Notes under the pieces: model-generated
Databases searched by the model: none
What the model saw: only the letters and a program-made list of their open reading frames with translations
What the model was told of the DNA's origin: nothing
Made by a program: the position numbers and the translations under genes
Origin: JBBRHQ01 sp963738305
Lineage (GTDB): Bacteria; Actinomycetota; Thermoleophilia; Solirubrobacterales; 70-9
Direction: 5' to 3'
Assembly: GCA_963738305.1 (NCBI GenBank)
Contig: CAVTVU010000001.1
Span: 682,001-746,000 of the forward strand
DNA length: 64,000 bases
Shown here: positions 18,149 through 26,605 of the stretch, one piece after another
Position numbering within the stretch: the first letter of the stretch is position 1
Layout of the letters: every line of letters begins with the position of its first letter

Positions 18149-19350
18149 GGGCCTTCCAGCACCAGCACTGCGTTGTGGCCGCCGAATCCGAAGGAGTTGG
18201 AGATGCCCAGCCCGGGACCGCCGTTGCCGTTGGCCAGCGGCTTCGAGGTGTTGGGCACGTAGTCGAGGTCGAGGCCCTCGTCGGGCACCTCGTAGTTGAT
18301 CGTCGGCGGCGCGATCCTGTCGCGCAGGGCCAGCACCGTCGCGATCGCCTCGACCGCGCCGGCGGCGCCGAGCAGGTGGCCGACCGCGGACTTGGTCGAG
18401 CTCACCGGGAGCCTCAGCGCGTCCTCACCCAGCGCCGCCTTGAGGGCCTCGGTCTCGGCCCGGTCGTTGAGCTGGGTCGAGGTGCCGTGGGCGTTGACGT
18501 AGTCGAGCTGCGCCGGGCTCACACCCGGCGTCGGCGAGGGCCAGCTCGATCGCCCGGCGGGCGCCACGGCCCTCCGGCTCGGGAGCGGTGATGTGGTGGG
18601 CGTCGGAGGTGGCGCCGTAGCCGATGATCCGCCCGAGGATCGCGGCCGCCGCGCCCACGGGCCTTCTCCTCGTCCTCGAGCACCAGCACGCCGGCCGCCT
18701 CGCCCATCACGAAGCCGTCGCGGAGCTTGTCGAAGGGGCGCGAGATCCCGCTCGGAGAGGTCGCCTCCATCTTCGAGAAGGCGGCGACCGCCAGCTCGGT
18801 CAGAGCCGACTCGGTACCGCCCGTGACGACCGCGTCGGCGTCCCCGTAGGCGATCATCCGCGTCGCGGTGCCGACGGCGTGTGCACCCGCGGCGCAGGCC
18901 GAGACGGTGCCGAACGAGGGGCCCCTCGAGCCCGTAGCGCATCGAGATCACGCCGGAGGGAGCGTTGGCCATCATCAGCGGGACCGCGAGCGGCGAGATC
19001 CGCTCTCCACCGCGCTCGCGCAGCACGTCGTGCTCGGACTCGATCGTGTTCATTCCGCCGATCCCGGTGCCGATGATGCAGCCGATCCGCTCGCCCTCGT
19101 AGGGCAGCTCGTCGCCCCATCCTGCCCCGGCGGCCGCCTCGCCGGCGGCGGTCAGGGCGAGCTGGGTGGCGCGGTCGGAGCGCCTCACCTCCTTGACGGA
19201 GAGGTGATCGCGGGGCTCGAACTCGTCGGCGCGGCCGACGCCGTCGGAGATCCCCGACTTCCCGGCGCTCCAGCGCTCGTGCAGGGTCTCGGCGCCGACG
19301 CCAAGCGGCGTCACCGCGCCGATCCCGGTGATGGCGACGGCGCGGGTCAC
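18145..19350 (-). CDS. fabF: 3-oxoacyl-ACP synthase II (three frameshifts)
   Basis: Elongating condensing enzyme. VAITGIGAVTPLGVGAETL opens the thiolase fold. The nucleophile is in SFGTVSACAAGAHAVG, reached after a shift near 18930. The two catalytic histidines are in VNAHGTSTQLND and KSAVGHLLGAAGA, with further shifts near 18660 and 18530. The C-terminus FGFGGHNAVLVLEG is diagnostic. The gene is essential in FAS-II organisms that lack FabB, so the three shifts are almost certainly base errors. ATGA overlaps join it to the carboxyltransferase, and its own ATG overlaps the acpP stop. Confidence 0.9.
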   Translation of the reverse strand: MTRAVAITGIGAVTPLGVGAETLHERWSAGKSGISDGVGRADEFEPRDHLSVKEVRRSDRATQLALTAAGEAAAGAGWGDELPYEGERIGCIIGTGIGGMNTIESEHDVLRERGGERISPLAVPLMMANAPSGVISMRYGLEGPLVRHRLGLRRGCTRRRHRDADDRLRGRRRGRHGRYRVGSDRAGGRRLLEDGGDLSERDLAPLRQAPRRLRDGRGGRRAGARGRGEGPWARRPRSSGGSSATAPPPTPTTSPLPSRRAVAPAGRSSWPSPTPGVSPAQLDYVNAHGTSTQLNDRAETEALKAALGEDALRLPVSSTKSAVGHLLGAAGAVEAIATVLALRDRIAPPTINYEVPDEGLDLDYVPNTSKPLANGNGGPGLGISNSFGFGGHNAVLVLEGP

Positions 19351-19595
19351 GGCAGGCGCGAGACCACCAGCTCGACTGCCTGCCCGACCGTCTTGATCCC
19401 CTCCACGTCCTCGCCCTTCAGCTCGACGCCGTACTCGTCCTCGACGATCTGCGCCAGCTCGACGATGTCGAGCGAGTCGATGTCGATCGCCTCGAACTCG
19501 GCGTCGAGGCTGATCTCCGCGGGGTCGGCGCCGAACTCCTCGAGCGCTGCGAATACCCGGTCCTGCACCGCTTCCCTCGTCACTGTCTCGGTCAT
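19347..19595 (-). CDS. acpP: Acyl carrier protein
   Basis: 82 aa, acidic four-helix ACP. The phosphopantetheine serine is S41 in the motif DIDSLDIVELAQ. The C-terminal helix reads GIKTVGQAVELVV. GAAGG lies just before the ATG. It carries acyl intermediates for every enzyme in this operon; central position between fabG and fabF is typical. Confidence 0.96.
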   Translation of the reverse strand: MTETVTREAVQDRVFAALEEFGADPAEISLDAEFEAIDIDSLDIVELAQIVEDEYGVELKGEDVEGIKTVGQAVELVVSRLP

Positions 19596-19614
19596 CCTTC
19601 GTTCCTTTCGCTGC

Positions 19615-20362
19615 TCATGCGGTCATCCCGCCGTCCACTGTCAACGTCACGCCGGTCACGTAGGCGGCCCCCGGGGAGGCCAGGAATCGCGCGCAGGCGG
19701 CCACTTCCTCGCTGGTCCCCGGCCTGCCCGCCGGGATCCGCTCCAGCACCTCGGGCCTCGATCACGTCCTCGGTCAGCTCGGTCTCGACGAATCCCGGGG
19801 CGATCGCGTTCACCGTCACCGAGCGCTTCGCCACCTCCGATGCGACCGTCCGCGTGAACCCGATCAGACCGGCCTTCGAGGCAGCGTAGTTGGCCTGTCC
19901 GGGGTTCGCCCGCGGGCCGACCACCGAGGCGACGTTGATGACCCGCCCGAAGCGCGCTCGGATCATCGGCCGCAGCGCCCGCCGCGTGGTGCGGAAGGCC
20001 GCCGAGAGGTTGGTCTCGATCACCCGCTGCCAGGCGTCGTCGTCGATCATCGGCGAGAGCGCGTCGGCGCGGGTGCCGGCGTTGTTGACCAGGACCATCA
20101 CCGGGCCATGCGCCTCCTCCAGCTCGGAGAAGAGCCCGTCCACTGCTTCGGGATCGGTGACGTCGGCACCGATCGCCGTCGCCGAGCCGCCGCTGCCGGA
20201 GATCTCCGAGGCGATCGCCTCTGCTCCCTCGCGGTCGGCTCGGTAGTTGACGCCGACGGGCCAGCCGTCGGCGGCGAGGCCGCGGGCGATCGCCGCGCCG
20301 ATCCCGCGGGAGGCGCCGGTGACCAGGGCACTGCCGGCCGGGGCCTCACCCGCTGCCGCCAT
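19615..20362 (-). CDS. fabG: 3-oxoacyl-ACP reductase (one frameshift)
   Basis: NADPH-dependent short-chain dehydrogenase of about 248 aa. The cofactor loop is TGASRGIGAAIARGLA and the NAG motif is VLVNNAGTRAD. The catalytic residues are in VINVASVVG (Ser) and YAASKAGLIGF (Tyr, Lys). After a shift near 19757 the chain continues ERIPAGRPGTSEEVAACARFLAS and ends TGVTLTVDGGMTA at the stop 19615. It reduces 3-oxoacyl-ACP in each elongation round. ATG 20362 touches the fabH stop. Confidence 0.92.
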
Positions 20363-21336
20363 CAGGGCGCTCCCCAGGTGAGCAGCCCGGCGCCCCAGGA
20401 GAAGCCGCCGCCAAAGGCGCTGAAGAGGACAGTGTCGCCCTCGTGCAGGCGCCCGTCCGCATCAGCCTCTGCGAGGGCGATCGGGACGGTGGCGGCCGAG
20501 GTATTGCCATAACGGTCGATCGTCTGCACCACCCGGTCGGGGTCGAGGTGCAGCTTCTCCCCAACGGCGGCGAGGATCCGCAGGTTGGCCTGGTGATATG
20601 CAAAGAGGTCCACGTCGTCCACCGCTATCCCCCCAAGGTCGAGGACCTGAAGCGTGCATTCGCATAGACGCCTGACCGCTTCACGAAAAGTGTCGTGACC
20701 CTTCATCAGGATCGTTTGCTCGGCGTGGGTCGCCTTCACGTAGCCGTCATCGTCGGCGTCCGCGCCGAGGACGATCGGCCCGATCGAGGCACCTCCCTGC
20801 GAGGGAACGAGCAGCGCCGCACCGGCGCCATCGGCGAAGATCGCGGCGGTTCCCCGGTCCGAGGCCTCGGTGAAGCGGCTCAGTACCTCGGAGCCGATCA
20901 CCAGCACCCGCTCGGCGCGTCCGGCCTCGATCTGGCCGGCGCCGAGCGCCATCGCCGACATGAACCCGTTGCAGGCGGCGCCGATGTCCATGCCGCCGGC
21001 GTTGACGGCACCGAGCCGGCCCGCGACCACCGGCCCTGCGTTCGGCGTCAGGTCGTCGGCGGCACTGGTTCCGACCAGCACGAGATCGAGGGAAGCGGCC
21101 TCCACGCCGGCCTTTTCGAGCGCCTGGCGACCGGCGTCCACCGCGAGCGAGGCGACCGTTTCACCCTCCGCGGCGATGTGTCGCTCGCTCACGCCGGTGC
21201 GGGTGAGTATCCAGTCCTCCGTGACTCCGATCCGCTCCGCCACCTCTGAGCTCGGCACGACCTTCCGGGGCAGAGCCTTGGAGACCGCGGCGACCGCGGC
21301 GCTGCGGACCGGGCGCCCCGCTGCCGACGGCGCCAT
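20362..21336 (-). CDS. fabH: 3-oxoacyl-ACP synthase III
   Basis: Initiating condensing enzyme joining acyl-CoA to malonyl-ACP. About 324 aa from ATG 21336; a GTG at 21366 overlapping the fabD stop is an alternative and would add 10 residues. The triad is C122 in DIGAACNGFMSAM, His in FAYHQANLRIL and Asn in RYGNTSAATVPIA. The C-terminus FSAFGGGFSWGAGLL is standard. The frame is intact. Branched or straight starter preference cannot be read directly. Confidence 0.93.
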   Translation of the reverse strand: MAPSAAGRPVRSAAVAAVSKALPRKVVPSSEVAERIGVTEDWILTRTGVSERHIAAEGETVASLAVDAGRQALEKAGVEAASLDLVLVGTSAADDLTPNAGPVVAGRLGAVNAGGMDIGAACNGFMSAMALGAGQIEAGRAERVLVIGSEVLSRFTEASDRGTAAIFADGAGAALLVPSQGGASIGPIVLGADADDDGYVKATHAEQTILMKGHDTFREAVRRLCECTLQVLDLGGIAVDDVDLFAYHQANLRILAAVGEKLHLDPDRVVQTIDRYGNTSAATVPIALAEADADGRLHEGDTVLFSAFGGGFSWGAGLLTWGAP

Positions 21337-21358
21337 CCGGAGAGACGTGGCGGCGGCA

Positions 21359-22228
21359 CTAGGCACTGGCCATCTCCCCCACAGGGGCGCTCGCCTCGAC
21401 CCCCTCGAGGGTGCGCCGGGCGAGCCGGCTGAGGACCTTGCCTGGGCCGGTCTCGACAAAACGGGTCGCTCCCATCGAGTGCAGTGCGCGCATCACGTCG
21501 AGCCAGCGCACCGGATCGGTGAGAGAGCGGGCCAGCTCCTCGCGCGGGTCGCTGAACGGCCGCGCGGTGACGCAGGAGAAGACCGGGACGGCGGGCTCCG
21601 AGAAGTCGATCCCGTCGAGGACGCGGCGCAGTCCGGCGGCGGCCGGTGCCATCTCGGGCGAGTGGAAGGCTCCGCTGACCGCCAGGGGCATTGCTCTCAG
21701 GCCCCGCTCGCGGAGGTCATCCTCGGCCGCCCGGAGCGCAACGGTGCGACCGGAGAGGACCACTTGGGTGGGTGAGTTGTCGTTGGCGAGGATCAGGTCG
21801 TGGACGCCGGCAACCTCCTCGACCGCCGAACGGGGCTCGCCGAGCACGGCGACCATGCCGCCATCCCCGGCCGCCTCGGCAGACTCCTGCATCAATCGGC
21901 CGCGCTCGGCGATCAGGCGAACGCCGTCGGGGACCGAGAGGCTCCCGGCGGCGACCAAGGCGGAGATCTCACCCAGCGAGTGACCACCCATCGCCAGCGG
22001 GTCGACCTCGTCGCGAATCGCCTGCCAGCCGGCGATCGCCGCGCAGAAGATCGCGGGTTGCGCGTACCGGGTCCCGTCCTCGACGCGCTCGAACGGATCG
22101 GCGCCTACGGCGTCGGCGGCAAGGCCCAGCAGATCGGGCCAGTAGGCCTCGACCGTGCGCCGCATGTCAGCGGTCTGGCTTCCCTGGCCGGGGAAGAGGA
22201 CCGCGTCCGTCGACTGGGGATCGCGCAT
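21359..22228 (-). CDS. fabD: Malonyl-CoA:ACP acyltransferase
   Basis: 289 aa, first gene of the fab operon. The motif LFPGQGSQ is at residues 11-18, the nucleophile S84 is in GGHSLGE and the catalytic His is in VSGAFHSPEM near 194. It moves malonyl groups from CoA to ACP. The ATG follows a TATGTT -10-like box by 8 nt with no ribosome-binding site, so the mRNA may be nearly leaderless. Its stop overlaps one candidate fabH start. Confidence 0.94.
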   Translation of the reverse strand: MRDPQSTDAVLFPGQGSQTADMRRTVEAYWPDLLGLAADAVGADPFERVEDGTRYAQPAIFCAAIAGWQAIRDEVDPLAMGGHSLGEISALVAAGSLSVPDGVRLIAERGRLMQESAEAAGDGGMVAVLGEPRSAVEEVAGVHDLILANDNSPTQVVLSGRTVALRAAEDDLRERGLRAMPLAVSGAFHSPEMAPAAAGLRRVLDGIDFSEPAVPVFSCVTARPFSDPREELARSLTDPVRWLDVMRALHSMGATRFVETGPGKVLSRLARRTLEGVEASAPVGEMASA

Positions 22229-22236
22229 CGCTGGCG

Positions 22237-22262
22237 AACATAGCCCCGCCGGGGGCCGTCAA
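22237..22262 (-). promoter_or_regulatory. Candidate promoter of the fab operon
   Basis: On the minus strand TTGACG (62-57 of 222xx) is followed after 14 bases by TATGTT (22242-22237), then 8 nt to the fabD ATG. Both hexamers are close to consensus, but the spacer is short. It lies directly after the terminator-like hairpin of the regulator gene, as expected for a separate transcription unit. Confidence 0.4.
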
Positions 22263-22281
22263 GTACGCGCGCTGAGCGCCA

Positions 22282-22302
22282 GACCCCCCGAATGGGGGGG
22301 TC
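22282..22302 (-). terminator. Stem-loop after the NarL-type regulator gene
   Basis: GACCCCCC-GAAT-GGGGGGGTC forms an 8-bp G-C stem overlapping the regulator stop codon. No U-tract follows on the minus strand, so factor-dependent or weak termination is more likely than a classical intrinsic terminator. It separates the two-component genes from the fab operon. Confidence 0.55.
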
Positions 22303-22948
22303 AGTCGGAGCCGCCAGGGGGTGTCGGCGCCGCATTTTGGGCTTTTTGAGTCAGGTTGAGCCGCTCGGCGCGCTGCACCGCCTCGACCCGGTTCCGCACC
22401 CCGAGCTTTCGGTAGAGCGCACTGGTGTGGTCCTTGACGGTGTGGGGGGAGAGGAAGAGGCGGTCGGCGATCTCCTTGTTGGTGGCGCCCCCGGCCATCA
22501 AGGCGAGCACCTCGCGCTCGCGCGCCGATAGCTCGGCAGCCGGTTCGTCGGGGCGGCTGGCGAAGACCGTCATCCCCTTGCCGACCATCCGCACCGCCCG
22601 TGCGACGTCGGGGGCACTCCAGTCCTTCAACACGAAGCCCGACGCGCCGGCGGCGCGTGCCGCCTCGGGCGAGATCGAGCCGGCGCCGGAGATCAGCAGC
22701 ACCCTGGTGCCCGGTGAGGCGCGCCGGAGCGTCTCGCACAGCTCGGCGCCCGACTCCTCGCCGAGGAAGAGATCGATCAGGGCGACGTGGGGCTCGAGCT
22801 TGCGGGCGATCTCCAGCGCCCGCTCGGCGCTGGCCGCCGCGACGCAGCGCTCGACCCAGCTCTGCTCGGAGAGCAGGACGCGGAATCCCCATTGAACGAC
22901 CTCGTGGTCGTCGACGATCAGCACTCGCAGGCGCTCGGGGTCAGCCAT
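22301..22948 (-). CDS. Response regulator, NarL/LuxR family
   Basis: 215 aa. The receiver domain has LRVLIVDDHEVVQWGFRVL, the phospho-acceptor D59 in VALIDLFLG and Lys in GFVLKDWSA. The output domain is a LuxR HTH: AELSAREREVLALMAGGATNKEIADRLFLS with HTVKDHTSALYRKLGV. The start at ATG 22948 overlaps the kinase stop by 8 bp, so the pair is cotranslated. DNA targets are unknown. The fab operon lies immediately downstream and is an obvious candidate. Confidence 0.92.
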   Translation of the reverse strand: MADPERLRVLIVDDHEVVQWGFRVLLSEQSWVERCVAAASAERALEIARKLEPHVALIDLFLGEESGAELCETLRRASPGTRVLLISGAGSISPEAARAAGASGFVLKDWSAPDVARAVRMVGKGMTVFASRPDEPAAELSAREREVLALMAGGATNKEIADRLFLSPHTVKDHTSALYRKLGVRNRVEAVQRAERLNLTQKAQNAAPTPPGGSD

Positions 22949-24077
22949 CGGCGCCGTCTGCCGCCCGCGGCACCACCAGCCGCACACGCCACTCGCCCGC
23001 GGCGGGGGCACCGAACTCGACCATACCGCCGCTCTGGAGTGCCTCCAGCGCCGCCAGCCTCAATCCCATGCCGGTCCCAAGCATGTCCTCCGCGCCCTCC
23101 ACTCCGTCGTTCCGGACCTCCAGGTGAAAGGTCGCCTCGTCGGTTCCGACGCCGACCGAGACGCGGCTGGGCGCGGCGTGCTTCGCGCAGTTACGCAGGG
23201 CCTCGGCCAGCACCGACTGGGCGAGCGGCTCGAGCCCTGCCGGGACCTCGGCGCCGGGCTCCCACTGGACCTCGATCGGCAGCCGGTGGTAGTAGCGACC
23301 CAACCGCTCCAGCTCCTCGCTCAGGGTGGCTCCGGTGTCGAGCGGCGGCGGCGTGAGCGGCCGCGAGACGGCGTCGCGCAGATCGGCCAGGGCATGCTGA
23401 ATCTCATCGGCGCAGCGGTCCAGCTCGGTTCGGCTCAGCTCGCGGCCCGAGCCAAGGGCGAGCGAGACTCCGAATAGCCGCTGCACGACTCGCTCGTGGA
23501 GGTCGCGCGCCAGGTCGAGGCGGGTCGAGAGGATCCTCGCTCGCACCTGCTGGGTTACCCCGATGCGAGCGCTGGCGGCGAGCGCGGCGGCCTTGCCAAT
23601 CGCCATCATGGTTTGGCGCTCGAAGGTGGTCATCGTGAACTCGCGCCCGCCGCGGTCGGCGAAGATCACCCCCAGCCAGTGGCCCGCGGCCGAGACCGGA
23701 GTGCAGCTCATGGTCGAAAGGGTCCCAAAGCCGACGTAGCGCTCGGGCACCTCTCCCTCGAGCCTCGCCACCTCGATCACGCGGTCCTCTGATAGAGCCC
23801 GCTGAGCGATCGGGGTCTCGTCCAGGGTGCCGTGGATCTGCGACATGATCCCGGGCTCGACCCCGTGGCTGCCGACCGGGACGACGAGCTTGCGGGCGTC
23901 GTCGTAGAGCAGGAGCCCGGCGCGGTCCATCGAGGCGAGGCGGCAGACCGCCTCGCAGAGGCGGTCGTAGAACTGACTTCCCCCCAGCTCCCACTCGTCG
24001 TCGAACTCGGGCACGAGCCCGGCGATCACGTCGAGTGCCTCGGTCTCCGGCGCGGCGAAGGGCTCGTGCGTCTCCAT
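22941..24077 (-). CDS. GAF-domain sensor histidine kinase
   Basis: 378 aa, cytosolic, no transmembrane helix. A GAF domain covers residues 40-165 (FYDRLCEAVCRLASMDRAGLL to GHWLGVIFADRGG). The HisKA_3 dimerisation helix follows with H194 in LDLARDLHERVVQRLFG. The ATPase domain has LAEALRNCAKHAAPSRV and GTGMGLRLAALEALQSGG. This is the NarX/DevS-like group that pairs with NarL-type regulators. Two Cys in the GAF part could bind a cofactor, but no haem or flavin site can be assigned. Confidence 0.9.
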   Translation of the reverse strand: METHEPFAAPETEALDVIAGLVPEFDDEWELGGSQFYDRLCEAVCRLASMDRAGLLLYDDARKLVVPVGSHGVEPGIMSQIHGTLDETPIAQRALSEDRVIEVARLEGEVPERYVGFGTLSTMSCTPVSAAGHWLGVIFADRGGREFTMTTFERQTMMAIGKAAALAASARIGVTQQVRARILSTRLDLARDLHERVVQRLFGVSLALGSGRELSRTELDRCADEIQHALADLRDAVSRPLTPPPLDTGATLSEELERLGRYYHRLPIEVQWEPGAEVPAGLEPLAQSVLAEALRNCAKHAAPSRVSVGVGTDEATFHLEVRNDGVEGAEDMLGTGMGLRLAALEALQSGGMVEFGAPAAGEWRVRLVVPRAADGADG

Positions 24078-24113
24078 GGCTCCGGTCTATATGAAACCGC
24101 GCCCGCGGACGCG

Positions 24114-24142
24114 TTGCAGAGCGGGCCGAGTGGGCATAGAAT
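24114..24142 (+). promoter_or_regulatory. Promoter TTGCAG-N17-TAGAAT for the acylase gene
   Basis: A -35 (24114-24119) and a -10 (24137-24142) with the ideal 17-bp spacer. The GTG start at 24152 begins only 10 nt after the -10 box, so the transcript would have almost no leader. Confidence 0.6.
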
Positions 24143-24151
24143 CGGGGACGA

Positions 24152-26587
24152 GTGCTGGTGGGAGAGGCAAAGCTCGATACGGGGCGGTGTTTCCGCCGCC
24201 TGGTCGTCGCAGCGCTGGCAGCAACGATCCTCGGAGTCGGCTTCACCGGCGAGGCGAGCGCCGCCGGCAAGGGGGGCTACCGGGCCAAGATAACCAGGAC
24301 CTCCTACGGCATCCCCCACATACGCGCACATAACTGGGGTGGCCTCGGCTACGGGACCGGCTACGCCTACGCCGAGGACAACATCTGCACGATCGCTGAC
24401 ACCTTCGTCACGGTGAGGGCCGAGCGGTCGCGCTACTTCGGCCCGAACGCTCACACGATCGCCTCGGCGAAGCCGTCGGACCGGAACCTCGACTCGGACT
24501 TCTTCTGGCAGTCGATCATCGACCGCCACGTGGTCGAGAAGCTGCTGGCCAAGAAGCCTCCGATGGGCCCGAAGAAGCGGGTGAAGGCAGCGATTCGCGG
24601 CTATGCGGCCGGCTATGACGCCTACCTGAAGAAGGTCGGCGTCGACGGCATCCCCGACCCCCGCTGCCGCGGCAAGGCCTGGGTGAAGCCGATCACTGCG
24701 CTCGATGTCTGGCGCCGCGCCTACCAGCTCTCGCTTGTCGCCAGCAGCGGAAACCTCATCGGCGGCCTGGTCGCCGCCGAGCCCCCCGCCGTACAGTCCC
24801 ATCCGCCGGCCGTGACGCAGACGGACGCCTCCCGCGCGGCACGGTGGTGGCGGCGGCTGCGGCACCGGCGCGCGATCGGGTCGAACGCGATCGGGCTCGG
24901 CTCGGAGGCGACCAAGCGCGGCGACGGGATGCTGCTGGCCAACCCGCACTTCCCCTGGATCGGACCCGAGCGCTTCTACCAGTTCCAGCTCACCCTGCCT
25001 GGCAAGGTTGACGTGCAGGGATCGAGCCTCGGGGGCCTGCCGGTGGTCAACATCGGCTTCAACCGCCACGTCGCCTGGTCGCACACGGTCTCCACCGCGT
25101 GGCGCTTCACGCCGTTCCAGCTCAAGCTGGTCCCCGGCGACCCGACCTCCTACGTCTACAACGGCAAGAACCTTCACATGACCTCGGACATCGTGAAGGT
25201 CAAGGTGCGCACCCAGGGCGGGCTCGAGACCCGACAGCACACCTTCTGGTACTCGCGATTCGGGCCGATCCTCGATCTGCCGCAGGCCTTCTACTCCTGG
25301 AGCACGGACAACGCCTACGCGCTCGGCGACGCCAACGCCGACAACCTGCGGGTGGGCAACGTCTGGTTCGACATCGACCGGGCCCGCAACGTCGGCGACC
25401 TGGTCCGGGCCCAATCGCGCGACCAGGGAGTGCCCTGGGTCAACACGATCGCCGCCGACGACCATGGGCGGGCCCTCTACCAGGACAACAGCGTCGTCCC
25501 CCACGTGGCCAAGGCGAAGATCGACACCTGCATCCCGGCCGGCCTGCCCCAGCTCGTCTACCAGCTGGCCGGGCTGATCACCCTCGACGGGACGAAGCCG
25601 AGCTGCGGCTGGGGCAGCGACCCCGACGCCGTGGAGCCGGGCATATTCGGCCGCCGGCACCTGCCGGTCCTGCGGCGGCGCGACTTCGTGCAGAACTCCA
25701 ACGACTCCTACTGGTACACGAACCCGGAGCACCCGCTGACCGGCTTCTCGCCGATCATCGGCTCCGAGAACACCGAATTGGGACTGCGCACCCGCTACGG
25801 GATCCGTCTGATCCAGCAGCGGCTGGCCGGCACCGACGGTCTCCCCGGCAAGCGCTTCACCCTCGCGGACCTGCGCACGCTCTGGCAGCGCGACGACAGC
25901 GAGGCCGGCATCCTGCTCAAGGACCAGCTCGCCGACCTCTGCGAGGCGCACCCGATGGTCACCCTGCCCGACTCGAGCGTCGTCGACGTCTCGGCTGCCT
26001 GTCCGGTGATTCGCAACTGGAATGCGAACGCGCGCCTAGACAGCAAGGGCGCCTGGCTGTTCGAGCTTTGGTGGGCCAACTCGGGGAGCACCTTCTCGGA
26101 TCCGTTCGATCCCGCGCATCCGCTGACCACTCCCAACCAGCTCAACCCAAGCGCCGACAACATCACCGCACTCGGCGTGGCTGTGAAGAGCCTCGAGGAT
26201 GCCGGGCTGCCGCTCGACGCGAGCATGCGCAAGGCGCAGTACTTCCCCGACAAGGGGAAGCGCATCCCGATTCCGGGTTGCGACAGCGGCTGCTACGTGG
26301 CCATCTACAGCGCCGTCAACCCGGTTGGCGACAGCGGCGCGCAGGGGGTCCCGGTGAAGTACGGCCAAGTGGTCGAGGGCTCGAGCACGGTGATGCAGAT
26401 CGAGCTGACCCCAAGGGGCCCGAGGGGGACGACCGTCCTCACCTACTCTGAGTCCGAGAACCCGCGCTCTCCTCACCACGCCGATCAGACCCGTCTCTAC
26501 TCGAAGCGCAAGTGGATCCCGCTTACCTTCACGGCGGGCCAGATCCGCCGTGACGCGAAGCGCACCTACGTCGTCGCCGGGCACTAG
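24152..26587 (+). CDS. Secreted penicillin-acylase-family Ntn hydrolase
   Basis: 811 aa, intact. Signal peptide RLVVAALAATILGVGFTGEASA. The alpha-chain part contains YGIPHIRAHNWGGLGYGTGYAYAEDN (residues 52-77), typical of the family. The linker is Pro/Arg-rich (about 205-240) and the autocatalytic nucleophile is S244 in AIGSNAIGLG, the new N-terminus of the beta chain. The oxyanion region follows in NPHFPWIGPERFYQFQL. Family members cleave side-chain amides: beta-lactams, acyl-homoserine lactones (PvdQ, QuiP) or lipopeptides. Sequence alone does not give the substrate. Start GTG 24152 or GTG 24158. Followed after 18 bp by a cyclase-family gene. Confidence 0.9.
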   Translation: MLVGEAKLDTGRCFRRLVVAALAATILGVGFTGEASAAGKGGYRAKITRTSYGIPHIRAHNWGGLGYGTGYAYAEDNICTIADTFVTVRAERSRYFGPNAHTIASAKPSDRNLDSDFFWQSIIDRHVVEKLLAKKPPMGPKKRVKAAIRGYAAGYDAYLKKVGVDGIPDPRCRGKAWVKPITALDVWRRAYQLSLVASSGNLIGGLVAAEPPAVQSHPPAVTQTDASRAARWWRRLRHRRAIGSNAIGLGSEATKRGDGMLLANPHFPWIGPERFYQFQLTLPGKVDVQGSSLGGLPVVNIGFNRHVAWSHTVSTAWRFTPFQLKLVPGDPTSYVYNGKNLHMTSDIVKVKVRTQGGLETRQHTFWYSRFGPILDLPQAFYSWSTDNAYALGDANADNLRVGNVWFDIDRARNVGDLVRAQSRDQGVPWVNTIAADDHGRALYQDNSVVPHVAKAKIDTCIPAGLPQLVYQLAGLITLDGTKPSCGWGSDPDAVEPGIFGRRHLPVLRRRDFVQNSNDSYWYTNPEHPLTGFSPIIGSENTELGLRTRYGIRLIQQRLAGTDGLPGKRFTLADLRTLWQRDDSEAGILLKDQLADLCEAHPMVTLPDSSVVDVSAACPVIRNWNANARLDSKGAWLFELWWANSGSTFSDPFDPAHPLTTPNQLNPSADNITALGVAVKSLEDAGLPLDASMRKAQYFPDKGKRIPIPGCDSGCYVAIYSAVNPVGDSGAQGVPVKYGQVVEGSSTVMQIELTPRGPRGTTVLTYSESENPRSPHHADQTRLYSKRKWIPLTFTAGQIRRDAKRTYVVAGH

Positions 26588-26605
26588 CTGCGGGAGGTCG
26601 ACGCG

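Noticed and set aside
16722..20362. fabF, fabG, maoC and the carboxyltransferase gene as pseudogenes
   Set aside because: Similarity continues across each one-base shift with all catalytic motifs present, and the same error type occurs in rpoA and rpsK. Base-calling error is simpler.
24026..25951. A 641-codon leftward open frame antisense to the acylase gene
   Set aside because: The plus-strand acylase is a clear full-length family member. The antisense frame is composed of Arg, Gly, Val, Asp and Leu runs typical of high-GC shadows and has no recognisable domain.
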